A stretch of 64,000 bases of DNA. Origin: Hydrogenophaga sp. BPS33. GTDB lineage: Bacteria > Pseudomonadota > Gammaproteobacteria > Burkholderiales > Burkholderiaceae_C. Positions 43,620 through 52,694 of this stretch are shown piece by piece. Every line of letters begins with the position of its first letter. Within the stretch, counting starts at the first letter, position 1. The notes beneath the pieces are model-generated. The model was not told the origin of the DNA and did not search any database. It was given only the letters and a program-made list of their open reading frames with translations. The stretch is from positions 1,612,001-1,676,000 of the forward strand of contig NZ_CP044549.1 in assembly GCF_009859475.1 (NCBI RefSeq). Direction: 5' to 3'. A program made the translations under genes and the position numbers.

Positions 43620-44603
43620 ATGAATCGATTTCTAAAGAGCGCGCTTTTGCGCACGGGTACCGCGGTGGCCTGTACCTTGATCGGCTTCGGCGCGCAGGCG
43701 CAGGGGTTTCCCAACAAGCCGATCACGATCGTCGTTCCGTATGCCGCAGGGGGGCCAACCGACATCACGGCGCGGCGGCTCGCAGAGGGAATGGGCAAGA
43801 CGCTTTCGACAACGGTGCTGGTCGAAAACCGTCCGGGCGCTGCAACCACACTCGGCGCCGCCTATGTGGCCCGTGCACCGAAGGACGGCTATACCTTGCT
43901 GATGGCGCCCGGTTCTACCACGTCGATCAACCCATACATCTATAGCAAACTGACGTACAAGTTCGAAGACTTCGCACCGGTGTCGCAGGTCTCGCGGCAA
44001 GGGTTTGCACTCACCGCAGCGCCCAACGTGCCTGTGAAGAATATGAAGGAGTTCGTTGCCTGGGCCAAGAGCAAAGACTCACCCGTCACCTACGCCACGA
44101 CCGGAACGGGGAGCCTCACCAACATCCTGGGCGAATGGGTCGGGCGCACCCTGGGCGTCAAGATGACCGAGGTGCCTTACAAGGGTACCGCCGCAGCGTA
44201 TGCCGACCTGCTCGGTGGGCGTGTCGACATCAACGTCGAAGGCCTCTCCAGCGCCATCACGCTTCACAACGCGGGCAAGATGAAAGTGATCGGCGTGATG
44301 ACCGAGGAGCGCTCGCCACAGATGCCGGAGGTCGGGACGATGGGGGAAGCGGGCTATCCCAAACTCATCGCTTACACGAACTTCGGCTTGTTGGCGCCTG
44401 CCGACACACCCACAGACGTCATCAAGAAGCTGCACGCTGGCGTGGTTGCTGCTGTCGCGGACGCCGAGTTCACGGCGAAGCTAGCCGCCGGTGGCGAACA
44501 GGCCGTTTCGTCGAAGAGTCCCAAACAGTTCGGCGATTTTCTCAAGTCCGAGTACGTGCAATGGGGTGAGATCGTCAAGCCCCTGAACCTGAAACTCGAC
44601 TGA
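43620..44603 (+). CDS. Bug-family (TctC-like) periplasmic substrate-binding protein
   Basis: A 327-residue receptor. Signal peptide MNRFLKSALLRTGTAVACTL then IGFGAQAQ-G. Blocks: FPNKPITIVVPYAAGGPTD, NRPGAATTLGAAYVARAPKD, ATTGTGSLTNILGEWVGRTL and VPYKGTAAAYADLLGGRVD. TAGGAG precedes the ATG. It sits between the ACAD pair and a CoA-transferase in a same-strand run that continues to the TetR gene. Confidence 0.92.
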   Translation: MNRFLKSALLRTGTAVACTLIGFGAQAQGFPNKPITIVVPYAAGGPTDITARRLAEGMGKTLSTTVLVENRPGAATTLGAAYVARAPKDGYTLLMAPGSTTSINPYIYSKLTYKFEDFAPVSQVSRQGFALTAAPNVPVKNMKEFVAWAKSKDSPVTYATTGTGSLTNILGEWVGRTLGVKMTEVPYKGTAAAYADLLGGRVDINVEGLSSAITLHNAGKMKVIGVMTEERSPQMPEVGTMGEAGYPKLIAYTNFGLLAPADTPTDVIKKLHAGVVAAVADAEFTAKLAAGGEQAVSSKSPKQFGDFLKSEYVQWGEIVKPLNLKLD

Positions 44604-44623
44604 AACACCCCAAGGAACTCACA

Positions 44624-45784
44624 GTGCCCGGACCTCTCATTGGACTCAAGATCCTCGACCTGACCACCGTCTTGATGGGTCCCTTTGCCACGCAGATCCT
44701 GGGAGATCTTGGCGCTGATGTGGTGAAGATCGAACCGCCGGAGGGAGACCCCGTGCGGCACCTCGGTCCCATGCTGAACCCCGGCATGAGCGCCTGCTTT
44801 CTGCACGTCAATCGCAACAAGCGAAGTGTCGTTCTCGACCTGAAGACGGTCGAAGGGCGAGAAGCGGCGCTTGATTTGGCGAAGGACGTGGACGTCTTCA
44901 TCACCAATGTGCGACCCGCGGCCATGGCGCGCTTGAAGCTTGAGTACGAAGCGGTTTCATCCGTCAACCCCGGCATTATCTACATCGCGCTCGTGGGCTA
45001 TGGGCAGGACGGCCCCTACGCGGACCGCGCCGCCTATGACGACATGATCCAGGCCGTGTGTGCCATCCCTTCTTTGATTGCGCAGGTCGGCGACGGCGTG
45101 CCACGGTACGTCCCTCTCGCCATCGTCGACCGCGTGGTGGGGCAGGCCGCTGCCACTGCCATACTTGCAGCGGTCGTGCACAAGATGAAGACGGGGCGCG
45201 GCCAATACGTTGAAGTCCCGATGTTCGAGACGATGGTCCCCTACGTGATGGCCGAGCACTTGTCGGGGCACACTTTCAGGCCTCCGGTCGGCGAGCCGGG
45301 GTACAGCCGGCTGTTGGCCACGTCGCGCCAGGCTTATGCGACTCTGGACGGGCATGTTTGCACGATTGTGTACACCGACAAACAGTGGCGCTCTTTTTTT
45401 GCGCTGATCGGACAGCCGGACCGCTTCGCCACCGATCCGAGACTCGCCAACCTCAGTGCGCGCACGAGCCACATTTCGGATCTGTATGCCGATGTGGCGG
45501 CAGCGCTCAAAACAAAGACGACGGCCTACTGGATTGATGCGCTAACAGAGAACGACATTCCGGTTATGCCCTTGCACAACCTACTGTCGATTCAATCCGA
45601 TCCTCACCTGCAAGCGGTCGACTTCTTCCGCACGGTGGAGCATCCGACGGAAGGGCTAATGATCGAGATGGCGCCGATGGGCAAATGGTCCGACTCAGCG
45701 CCGGATGCACCCTTGCCAGCACCGACGTTGGGTCAGCACACGGCAGAAATATTGCAGCGCAAGGCCCATAAACATGAAAACTGA
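44624..45784 (+). CDS. Family III CoA-transferase (CaiB/BaiF type)
   Basis: A 386-residue GTG-initiated enzyme. GLKILDLTTVLMGPFATQIL, LGDLGADVVKIEPPEGDPVR, the catalytic Asp139 in RAAYDDMIQAVCAIP, and closing LPAPTLGQHTAEILQ. AAGGAAC lies before the start. It activates an acid using an acyl-CoA donor. The following ECH start lies inside its last codons (11-base overlap). Confidence 0.9.
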   Translation: MPGPLIGLKILDLTTVLMGPFATQILGDLGADVVKIEPPEGDPVRHLGPMLNPGMSACFLHVNRNKRSVVLDLKTVEGREAALDLAKDVDVFITNVRPAAMARLKLEYEAVSSVNPGIIYIALVGYGQDGPYADRAAYDDMIQAVCAIPSLIAQVGDGVPRYVPLAIVDRVVGQAAATAILAAVVHKMKTGRGQYVEVPMFETMVPYVMAEHLSGHTFRPPVGEPGYSRLLATSRQAYATLDGHVCTIVYTDKQWRSFFALIGQPDRFATDPRLANLSARTSHISDLYADVAAALKTKTTAYWIDALTENDIPVMPLHNLLSIQSDPHLQAVDFFRTVEHPTEGLMIEMAPMGKWSDSAPDAPLPAPTLGQHTAEILQRKAHKHEN

Positions 45785-46595
45785 TCCATCGGACAGCCAG
45801 TCCATCGCCATCACGCGGCCCCGAGACGGCATCGTGTTGCTCAAACTCAACCGCGCCCCGCGCATGAATGCGTTCACGGTTGGGATGATGCAAGAGATGC
45901 ACAACGCGATTGACACCATTGCTGTCGATCGTTCTCTGCGGGCGCTCGTCATTGCGGGAGAGGGCCCAGCGTTCTGCTCCGGCCTGGACTTGAAGGCCCT
46001 GCCACCTGCACTGCTGGGCACCTCTGCCTCGGTGGTCGCATGGACCGAAATTCAGCAGCTTTTCTCGGGCATGTCACGCAAGCTGCGAGCGCTCGACCAG
46101 GTGGTGATCGCCGCTGTGCAGGGTGCGGCGGTTGGCGCCGGATTCGCGATGGCGCTGGCCGCCGATATCCGCGTGGCGGCGCGTTCTGCGGCGTTCCACA
46201 TTGGCGCAGTCAAGATCGGGCTGTCGGCGGGTGAATGCGGCATCAGCTACCACCTGCCAAAGATAGTGGGGAGTGCGCGGGCCTTCGAACTGATGCTCAC
46301 TGGCCGGCCGCTGCTGGCAGACGAGGCCGAGCGCATCGGCCTGGTGGCTTCGGTAGTGGAAGAAGCCGCTCTGGTCGAGTCTGCGCTGGAGCTGGCGACC
46401 CAGGTGCTGCGGAACAGTCCCTATTCCACCCGCCACACCAAACAACTGATGTGGGCCAACCTGGAAGCCCCCAGCCTGGAGGCCGCGCTCCAGCTGGAGG
46501 ACCGCACCCAGGTGATGGCCTTGCAGACCGCCGACTTCCGCGAGGCCGTTGCGGCGTTCACGGAAAAAAGACCGCCCCATTTCAACGGAACATGA
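45774..46595 (+). CDS. Enoyl-CoA hydratase/isomerase family protein
   Basis: A 273-residue crotonase: LLKLNRAPRMNAFTVGMMQE, GEGPAFCSGLDLKALPPALL, AAVQGAAVGAGFAMALAADI and AVKIGLSAGECGISYHLPKI, where the Glu in SAGE matches one hydratase acid. ATG start within the CoA-transferase end gives the normal distance to the first motif. Coupled to another ECH one base downstream. Confidence 0.88.
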   Translation: MKTDPSDSQSIAITRPRDGIVLLKLNRAPRMNAFTVGMMQEMHNAIDTIAVDRSLRALVIAGEGPAFCSGLDLKALPPALLGTSASVVAWTEIQQLFSGMSRKLRALDQVVIAAVQGAAVGAGFAMALAADIRVAARSAAFHIGAVKIGLSAGECGISYHLPKIVGSARAFELMLTGRPLLADEAERIGLVASVVEEAALVESALELATQVLRNSPYSTRHTKQLMWANLEAPSLEAALQLEDRTQVMALQTADFREAVAAFTEKRPPHFNGT

Positions 46596-46596
46596 T

Positions 46597-47385
46597 ATGC
46601 AGACCTCTCCAGATTCAATGGTTCTCTTGAATCGCCAGGACGGTGTCGCGACACTGAGCCTGAACCGGCCGGCTGCCTTGAATGCGCTGAACGTGCCGCT
46701 GGCAGAAGCGTTGCTTGCCGCGTGTCGCGAGATTGCCGAGGATGGCACGACGCGTGCGGTGATCTTGCGCGGGGAAGGCCGTAGTTTTGGCGTCGGTGGT
46801 GATCTCGCCGCATTGCGCGATGGTGGGCCCGACACGCCGATCGAGCTGATCGGTGCGATGCACGAGTCGATCAAGATTTTGTCTGGCCTCGATGCACCGG
46901 TCATCGCGTCTCTGCACGGCGCCGTGGCGGGAGGCAGCTTGAGCCTGTCGCTTGCCTGCGATCTCGCCATCGCCGCAGAAGGCACCAAGTTCAACCTGGC
47001 CTACGCGAATGTCGCGGCGAGCTGCGACGTGTCGGGCTCCTGGAATCTGCCGCGCGTGGTGGGTCTGCGCAGAGCGCTCGAAATCGCTCTTTTGTGCGAG
47101 ACCTTCGATGCGGCAGAAGCCTTGCGCCTGGGCATTGTCAACCGGGTGGTGCCTGCAGATCGTCTTGGCAAGGAAACGCTGGACTTGGCCCGACGCCTGG
47201 CTGCCGGCCCGACACGGGCCTACGGGCGAATCAAAAAACTGATGCGCCAATCCTCGGAGACGGCATTTCCGAACCAACTCGATGCTGAACGCGACGCCTT
47301 CGACGCATCTGCACGCACCGATGACTTCAAGGAGGCCTTGGCAGCGTTCTTCAACAAACGCGCGCCGACCTTCCAAGGCCGCTGA
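46597..47385 (+). CDS. Enoyl-CoA hydratase/isomerase family protein
   Basis: A 262-residue crotonase: TLSLNRPAALNALNVPLAEA, GEGRSFGVGGDLAALRDGGP, ASLHGAVAGGSLSLSLACDL and NVAASCDVSGSWNLPRVVGL. In the first oxyanion segment the usual Cys-Ala/Ser-Gly is Gly-Val-Gly, and the second acidic position is Ser or Asp, so it may be an isomerase- or hydrolase-type member. ATG lies one base after the previous stop. Confidence 0.87.
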   Translation: MQTSPDSMVLLNRQDGVATLSLNRPAALNALNVPLAEALLAACREIAEDGTTRAVILRGEGRSFGVGGDLAALRDGGPDTPIELIGAMHESIKILSGLDAPVIASLHGAVAGGSLSLSLACDLAIAAEGTKFNLAYANVAASCDVSGSWNLPRVVGLRRALEIALLCETFDAAEALRLGIVNRVVPADRLGKETLDLARRLAAGPTRAYGRIKKLMRQSSETAFPNQLDAERDAFDASARTDDFKEALAAFFNKRAPTFQGR

Positions 47386-47450
47386 GCGCCACGGCCTCAG
47401 CGATCTTGATTTGCTTTCCGGCGAAACGCCAGAACCATGTAAGGACAACA

Positions 47451-48425
47451 ATGAAAACCCGCATCACTGAAATGCTTGGCATCCGCTACCCGATTATTCA
47501 GGGGGGCATGATGTGGGTAGGGCGAGCTGAACTCGCCTCTGCCGTCTCCAATGCCGGGGGTTTGGGCGTCATCACCGGACTGACACAACCCACGCCGGAA
47601 GCGCTTGCCGCAGAGATCGAACGCTGCCGCTCGATGACGGACAAACCGTTTGGCGTCAACCTCACTATTCTTCCCTCGGCCAATCCTCCGCCTTACGAAG
47701 CCTATCTCGACGTGATCATTGCCAGCGGCGTCAAGATCCTGGAGACCGCCGGCAACAATCCCAAGGAATTCATCAAGAAGGCGAAAGCTGCCGGAATGAA
47801 GATTGTTCACAAATGCACAGCCGTGCGCCACGCGCTTTCTGCAGAGCGCAACGGGGTCGATGCCGTTTCAATTGATGGCTTCGAATGCGCCGGCCATCCC
47901 GGTGAAGACGACATCGGCGGTTTGGTGCTCTTTGCTGCGGCCGCTGATGCGCTGAAGATTCCCGTCATCGCATCGGGTGGCATCGCTGACGGGCGTGGCA
48001 TGGCTGCGGCGCTTGCGTTGGGCTGCGAAGGGGTCAATATGGGAACCCGGTTCTGTGTGACCGAAGAAGCGCCTATCCACCAAAACATCAAGGAAGCCTT
48101 GGTAGCCGCGGGCGAACGCGACACGAACATCATTTTCCGCACGCTGCACAACTCCGGCCGCGTTCTTAAAAATGCCATATCCGACGAGGTCATTGCGATC
48201 GAGCGCCGCCCGGGCGGATGCGAGTTCAAGGACATTCACCATCTGGTCACGGGCGCCCGAGGTCGTGCCGCACTCGAAAGCGGCGACGTGAATGCCGGCT
48301 TGATATGGGCGAGTCAGACCATCGGCCTTGTCCGCGACATTCCCTCTTGTGGCGAGCTAATCGAGCGCATGGTCGGCGAGTGCCGGACAGCTATGCAACG
48401 ACAACATGCCGCGCTCGTAGAATGA
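47451..48425 (+). CDS. Nitronate monooxygenase/2-nitropropane dioxygenase-like flavoprotein
   Basis: A 324-residue TIM-barrel FMN protein. YPIIQGGMMWVGRAELASAV, SNAGGLGVITGLTQPTPEAL, FGVNLTILPS and the catalytic-His region GFECAGHPGEDDIGGLVLFA, then phosphate-binding ASGGIADGRGMAAALALGCE and GTRFCVTEEAPIHQNIKEAL. Family members oxidise nitronates or act as FabK-like enoyl reductases; in CoA-catabolic operons they may reduce enoyl-CoA. AAGGACAACA precedes the ATG. It follows the ECH pair by 65 bases and precedes TetR by 60. Confidence 0.87.
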   Translation: MKTRITEMLGIRYPIIQGGMMWVGRAELASAVSNAGGLGVITGLTQPTPEALAAEIERCRSMTDKPFGVNLTILPSANPPPYEAYLDVIIASGVKILETAGNNPKEFIKKAKAAGMKIVHKCTAVRHALSAERNGVDAVSIDGFECAGHPGEDDIGGLVLFAAAADALKIPVIASGGIADGRGMAAALALGCEGVNMGTRFCVTEEAPIHQNIKEALVAAGERDTNIIFRTLHNSGRVLKNAISDEVIAIERRPGGCEFKDIHHLVTGARGRAALESGDVNAGLIWASQTIGLVRDIPSCGELIERMVGECRTAMQRQHAALVE

Positions 48426-48485
48426 GGCCGATAGACCGAGGAACCATGCTCCTGCCGGGCCCACATCGAACCATTTGTCCAGGAC

Positions 48486-49160
48486 ATGAGTTTGCAAACC
48501 GCAGCACCCAACATCAAGCTAAGGACCGCACGGTCCCGTCCCAAAAACTCGAAGGAAATCTTGCTGGGCATCGCCGCCAAGCTTTTCCGGGAGAAGGGAT
48601 ACAAGGGAACGTCCATTCGGGACATCGCCAGTCGGGCCAAAATTGAACCGAGCGCTATCTACTATCACTACGCGTCTAAGGAAGCGTTGCTCGACGCGGT
48701 GCTGGAGCACTCGATCCAGGGGTTGTTAAACGAGGTTCAGGGTGCGCTCGATCAGCTGCCTGCAGAGGCTACTTCTCGTGACCGGATCCAGGTTGCCATG
48801 GCAGCCCATCTGAGATCCAACATCGCACACGGTGACTATGCGCTGGCGAGTCGCCGACTGATGGGAGAAGTGCCTCCTGCCATGCGGCGCAAGCACGCCG
48901 CAACGAGGGCGGAGTACGGTGCCTATTGGGAATCTCTCTTTCAGGAAGCGGGTCGAGAAAACGGCATCCGGGAAGATATGCAACTTGGGCTCGCTCGGAT
49001 GTTTCTAATGGGTGCATTGAACTGGGCCAGCGAATGGTTCGACCCCAAGAAGAAGTCACCCGAAGACCTCGCTGACATTTTCTGCGGCATCCTCTTTGAT
49101 GGGATGGGGCCCAAAGCGCCGGTTTCGGCTGCTGGACGAAAGCGTATGTCTGGCCTTTGA
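48486..49160 (+). CDS. TetR-family transcriptional regulator
   Basis: A 224-residue repressor. The DNA-binding domain is NSKEILLGIAAKLFREKGYK, GTSIRDIASRAKIEPSAIYY, HYASKEALLDAVLEHSIQGL. The C-terminal ligand domain includes MFLMGALNWASEWFDPKKKS and resembles QacR/AcrR-type regulators of acyl-CoA catabolism. It ends the DUF35-to-nitronate-monooxygenase run. Its probable operator is the double ACGATCGT site at the operon's start. A 14-bp palindrome with the same core lies about 70 bases past its stop. Confidence 0.9.
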   Translation: MSLQTAAPNIKLRTARSRPKNSKEILLGIAAKLFREKGYKGTSIRDIASRAKIEPSAIYYHYASKEALLDAVLEHSIQGLLNEVQGALDQLPAEATSRDRIQVAMAAHLRSNIAHGDYALASRRLMGEVPPAMRRKHAATRAEYGAYWESLFQEAGRENGIREDMQLGLARMFLMGALNWASEWFDPKKKSPEDLADIFCGILFDGMGPKAPVSAAGRKRMSGL

Positions 49161-49230
49161 GCGTGTAGCAAGGCAAGGAAAATCACACTTCCATGATGGT
49201 TTGCTTTGGCGGTGTGCCAACTGTCGGAGC

Positions 49231-49244
49231 CGATCGTACGATCG
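49231..49244. repeat. Perfect 14-bp palindrome CGATCGTACGATCG
   Basis: Complete dyad symmetry, sited downstream of the TetR gene in otherwise non-coding sequence. The half-site CGATCGT also occurs in the operator at 39511, so a TetR binding site is possible. Role unproven; CGATCG-rich words occur by chance in GC-rich DNA. Confidence 0.35.
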
Positions 49245-49660
49245 CAGCCGTTGCAAACAACCTGCTCTGGTGGAACCTGCGCTGCGTGCCGTCGCAATGC
49301 CATGAACCACACCTCTTCCACCAAGCCCATGCGCCGCACGGCCCTGCGGTGTGCCAGTATCATGCCGGCGTTGGCTCTGCTTCATCCCGTGTGCAGGGCG
49401 GGGCCCTCGGCCGCCACGCGGTCAGCGCCGGAGCATGCACTATGCGTTTCCGGAAGCCGGCTGTGGTCCTATCGTTGCGGGACCCGGAGGTCTCTGGTAC
49501 CTCACGCTGCGAACCGTCCACGACATCGGTTCCTGGCATTTGCCGAAGTGGTGCGAAAAGCTGCGCATGGGCCTGCGGAAGCAGCATGGGGGGCCAAGCG
49601 GAAGTGGCCGGCACGCCCCAAGAACTTGCGAAGCAGGAGGTCATCCCCTGACGACACGGG
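49245..49660. other. Non-coding or decayed stretch
   Basis: No open frame in any of the six readings has recognisable motifs. Short frames such as HYAFPEAGCGPIVAGPGGLW look like broken pieces of a former gene, possibly continuous with the cupin remnant that follows, but cannot be joined confidently. Confidence 0.5.
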
Positions 49661-49662
49661 AC

Positions 49663-49973
49663 TTGCCGCGTGGATGTGGCGAGTTCCTCCAGGAACCCGA
49701 GCGCAACCGCAGGCGGACGAGGGCGGTGTCGACTGCTTCTACGTGGTTGGCGCTGGGACGTCCACACTGAATGCGAATGGAAAACCGTTGCAGATGCATT
49801 TACTGGTCTTCGTGACGGCCAACGAAGCACCTCCTATCATCGAGGCTGGCCCTGACGGGGTACAGGTGCTCATGTTGCCGTTCCCCGCGCCACCCTTGCC
49901 CTTTCCTGGGGTTAAGCGCTGGTGTCAGAGAGGGGCGATCGGGTACTGCGATGAGCGCGCTTGCAGTCTGTAG
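49663..49973 (+). pseudogene. Cupin-like gene remnant
   Basis: Reading gives WRVPPGTRAQPQADEGGVDC, FYVVGAGTSTLNANGKPLQM then LLVFVTANEAPPIIEAGPDG and VQVLMLPFPAPP. This matches a cupin barrel (ECFYVLEG-like strand, LVFV, GPDGVxVLML), but the metal-binding His residues of motif 1 are replaced or lost and a few residues around HLL are missing. No intact start is seen. Likely a decayed gene at the edge of the catabolic region. Confidence 0.4.
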
Positions 49974-50111
49974 CATTCACTTCTCCACGAACTGTTCTCC
50001 GACAAACGGGTGAGGTTAGTTCTCGAGCATTATTGCTGCTCTTCGTCGCTTCCGTCAGCGGAAACTGCCAGCATTGACGTGTCGTGCTGCTTGTTGTCTT
50101 CCACTGAACAT

Positions 50112-51185
50112 TCACCCTAGTTCAGAGTCGGCGGAATTCAACAATTTTTGTTTCTGCTTCTTTGACATCGCCTGAGTGACGTAGTGGGCATGGCGGTGCA
50201 GCAGCGTGGCCAGGTGCCTGGCAGCCGGCAGCAGGGGCGAGTCAGCGAGCCGAAACAGGCTAATGGTGTAGTGCGGAAGGATCTCGACGACGGGGATGGC
50301 GCAGAGAGCCCGGCACAGTGGCTCGCCCTGGATCGTGGCGCGAGGCAATGCGCAGATCAGGTCGGTGCGCATCAGCAACGTGTAAATGGCCGCCATGGAC
50401 TCCGACCGAACCATCATTCGGGGCACCGGCAGGCCGTGCTCGCGGAACGCGTCCGCGATCGCGGCACCAGGGCCTTGTTCGAACGGGCCGGTGCCTATCC
50501 ATTCCGCCTCCTGCAGATCTGCGAGCGAGGTGGCGACCCGCAGCGGGTTCTGCAACCCGCACGCAATTATCAGATCGTTTTCGAACAGCGGCTCAACCAG
50601 CACATCCGAGTCGAGACCCACGGCGGGCACCGGCCCAACGGCGATGTCCATCTTGCCTTCGCGCAGTCTCGACAGGTGCGCGTGAAACAGCCCCTCGGAG
50701 AGTTGCACTTGTACGCCGGGTCGGTCGCGGCGGAACTGCGCCAGCACGTCTGGCAACAGCATCGTGGCGGGCGTCGCAGAAGTGCCGATGGACACGCTAC
50801 CGCCCTGACTGCTCAGCATCTGGCCGATTTCCTCGCTGGCTCGGCGCACCTCTGAAGTAATGAGTTGGGCCCGGCGAAGAAAGGCGATGCCGTACTCGGT
50901 GAGTACGGCGCCACGCGTCGTGCGTACCACGAGGGCCACATGCAGCTCGTTCTCCAACCGGGCCACGCATTGCGTCAAAGCGGGCGATGTCAGGCCGCGC
51001 AGCTTCGCCGCAGCGCGAATGCTCCCGGTCTGCGCGATGGCTTCAAAGTTTTCAATGTCGGACAGCTTCAAGATGTGCGGGTATCTAATTGTTTTTCGGA
51101 TTGTGACAGGATGCCAACGTTCACCAGAGATTTGTTCCGAGGGAAGAGAAAACGTCCGTTTGTTTGAACGAAAATCGCTGAACAA
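50112..51185 (-). CDS. LysR-family transcriptional regulator
   Basis: Up to 357 residues. The winged helix is LKLSDIENFEAIAQTGSIRA then AAKLRGLTSPALTQCVARLE, followed by ALVVRTTRGAVLTEYG. The effector domain includes VSIGTSATPATMLLPDVLAQ and MDIAVGPVPAVGLDSD, as in TsaR/CbbR-like aromatic sulfonate or acid regulators. There is no ATG near the domain start: a TTG at 51071 giving LKLSDIENF would fit the family's usual N-terminus, while the first TTG at 51185 adds 38 residues. Its neighbours are the cupin remnant and IS3 debris; target unknown. Confidence 0.86.
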   Translation of the reverse strand: MFSDFRSNKRTFSLPSEQISGERWHPVTIRKTIRYPHILKLSDIENFEAIAQTGSIRAAAKLRGLTSPALTQCVARLENELHVALVVRTTRGAVLTEYGIAFLRRAQLITSEVRRASEEIGQMLSSQGGSVSIGTSATPATMLLPDVLAQFRRDRPGVQVQLSEGLFHAHLSRLREGKMDIAVGPVPAVGLDSDVLVEPLFENDLIIACGLQNPLRVATSLADLQEAEWIGTGPFEQGPGAAIADAFREHGLPVPRMMVRSESMAAIYTLLMRTDLICALPRATIQGEPLCRALCAIPVVEILPHYTISLFRLADSPLLPAARHLATLLHRHAHYVTQAMSKKQKQKLLNSADSELG

Positions 51186-51889
51186 TCAGTAGAGCGGTCC
51201 GCGCAAGCTGTTGGCATCTCCCCCATATCCGGTCGCTTCTAAACTGGAGTTGGGCGGCTTTCCAGCTGTTGATCTGACCTCTTTTTGACGAACTCACTCG
51301 GGGTCAGGTGGCCGAGTGAGCCATGCGGACGGTGATGGTTGTAGTCGTGCTGCCAAGCCTTCAATTTCTCACGCGCATCCTGCATCGTAATGAACTCGTT
51401 GACGTTCAGAAACTCATCACGCAAACGACCGTTGAATGCCTCGATGAGCCCGTTGTCCGTGGGCTTGCCAGGACGTGTGTAGTCGAGCTTCACGCCTCGG
51501 CGCCAGGCCCATTCATCGAGTGCCTTGGATGTGAATTCCGTGCCGTTGTCTACGGTGATCGCCTTGGGTCATCCACGCTGCAGTGCAGCCTCGTCCAGGT
51601 CCTTGCCGACGCACCGGCCGGTGAGCCGGAAGTTGGCCTCTAGAGTCACACTCTCGCGACTCCACTGATCGGTCACCGTGAGCACCCGGAATGCCCGTCC
51701 GTCTGACCCTGTACCCGGACTTCCACTTCTGATTGGTACGTCTACAGCGGGCAGGTCAGTAGAGCGCTACTTTTCGATTCACATCGAACCGTCAACTTCG
51801 GTTGCGCTGCAAGTCAATTCTTGCAATCACGACGATTTACCACGGTTACTCCAGACATGACTTGAGCGGTTTTTAACGTAGAGCGTTAC
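51186..51889 (+). repeat. Three copies of a GTAGAGCG-type direct repeat
   Basis: TCAGTAGAGCG occurs exactly at 51186-51196 and 51756-51766. The second copy extends to GTAGAGCGCTAC (51759-51770), which recurs as GTAGAGCGTTAC at 51878-51889. The first two flank the IS3 remnant; the third is about 35 bases before the DUF3489 gene. They could be recombinase binding or attachment sequences, or insertion scars. Confidence 0.4.
51239..51706 (-). pseudogene. IS3-family transposase (OrfB) C-terminal remnant
   Basis: Minus-strand reading: SDGRAFRVLTVTDQWSRESV, then a TGA (51571-51569) at AALQRG-stop-PK, then AITVDNGTEFTSKALDEWAW, RPGKPTDNGLIEAFNGRLRD and YNHHRPHGSLGHLTPSEFVK. The second Asp and the Glu of the DDE triad (D in TVDNG, E in LIEAFN) are visible. 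The N-terminal half and OrfA are missing. With a truncation and an in-frame stop it is inactive. Confidence 0.85.
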
Positions 51890-51922
51890 TACCCCGGTGC
51901 TGTGTTGGCACTGGAGTCTCAA
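51707..51922. other. Non-coding leader of the recombinase module
   Basis: About 215 bases with two GTAGAGCG repeats and AT-richer sequence (for example TTTTTAACG) before the DUF3489 gene. No coding signal is seen. It probably contains the module's promoter and possibly an attachment site. Confidence 0.4.
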
Positions 51923-52318
51923 ATGAAACGCTCTCCTTCGAGTTCAGCCAAAATCAAATCAGTTCTCGTTAAACGCCGCCCGGCTCCTGCCAAGCCGGTC
52001 GCACGTAAAACGTCTAAACCTTCGGCGTCGGTGGCACCGGCCAAAACTGCTTCGGCTCCGGCACGGAAGCGAGCCGCCGCGGCAGTCAAATCTTCCGCGC
52101 CGGCCCCGGCCCAAAGCAAGCAATCCCAGCTGATATCCCTACTGAGCGCCGCGTCTGGAGCGTCGATGGCCCAACTTACCGCGCTCACCGGTTGGAAACC
52201 CCACACGGTACGCGGCGCCATCAGCGGATCTCTGCGCAAACGCCTGGGACTGGACGTGCGATGCCTCGTGGAAGAGGGTGTGCGCATCTATCGCATCATG
52301 GGGACGTCGGCCCCATGA
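51923..52318 (+). CDS. DUF3489-domain protein
   Basis: A 131-residue basic protein. The first 70 residues are a Lys/Ala/Pro/Ser-rich tail (histone H1-like composition). The C-terminal DUF3489 domain reads QSKQSQLISLLSAASGASMA, QLTALTGWKPHTVRGAISGS, then LRKRLGLDVRCLVEEGVRIY, a winged-helix-like fold. This family is typically first in a three-gene set with DUF2924 and a large serine recombinase, exactly as here; four-base overlap with the next gene. Likely a recombination accessory or DNA-binding factor. Confidence 0.88.
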   Translation: MKRSPSSSAKIKSVLVKRRPAPAKPVARKTSKPSASVAPAKTASAPARKRAAAAVKSSAPAPAQSKQSQLISLLSAASGASMAQLTALTGWKPHTVRGAISGSLRKRLGLDVRCLVEEGVRIYRIMGTSAP

Positions 52319-52694
52319 ACGCGCTGGAATCATTGGAGTCTGCCGATCGCGAGTTTCTCGTCGCGCTCTGGCAAGGCTTGTTCAAGTGCGAGCCGCCAGC
52401 GCGCGTGAGCATCGGGTTGATGCGCGGCGTGTTGGCCTGGCATGCGCAGTGTGAGGCCAACGGAATCAAACCGTCGCCCTCGAATCCCGAACCTGTTGCT
52501 ACTGTTCACACCGCTCCTCCACTCCTTCCGGGCACCCGCCTGCTGCGCGAATGGCGAGGCGCGACGCATGAAGTTCGGGTCATACCCGAAGGGTTTGAAT
52601 ACGCTGGAGAAACCTATAAAAGCCTGAGCCGTATTGCCCGCACCATCACCGGTACCCCCTGGTCCGGCCCTGCGTTCTTCGGAGTCAAACGCTG

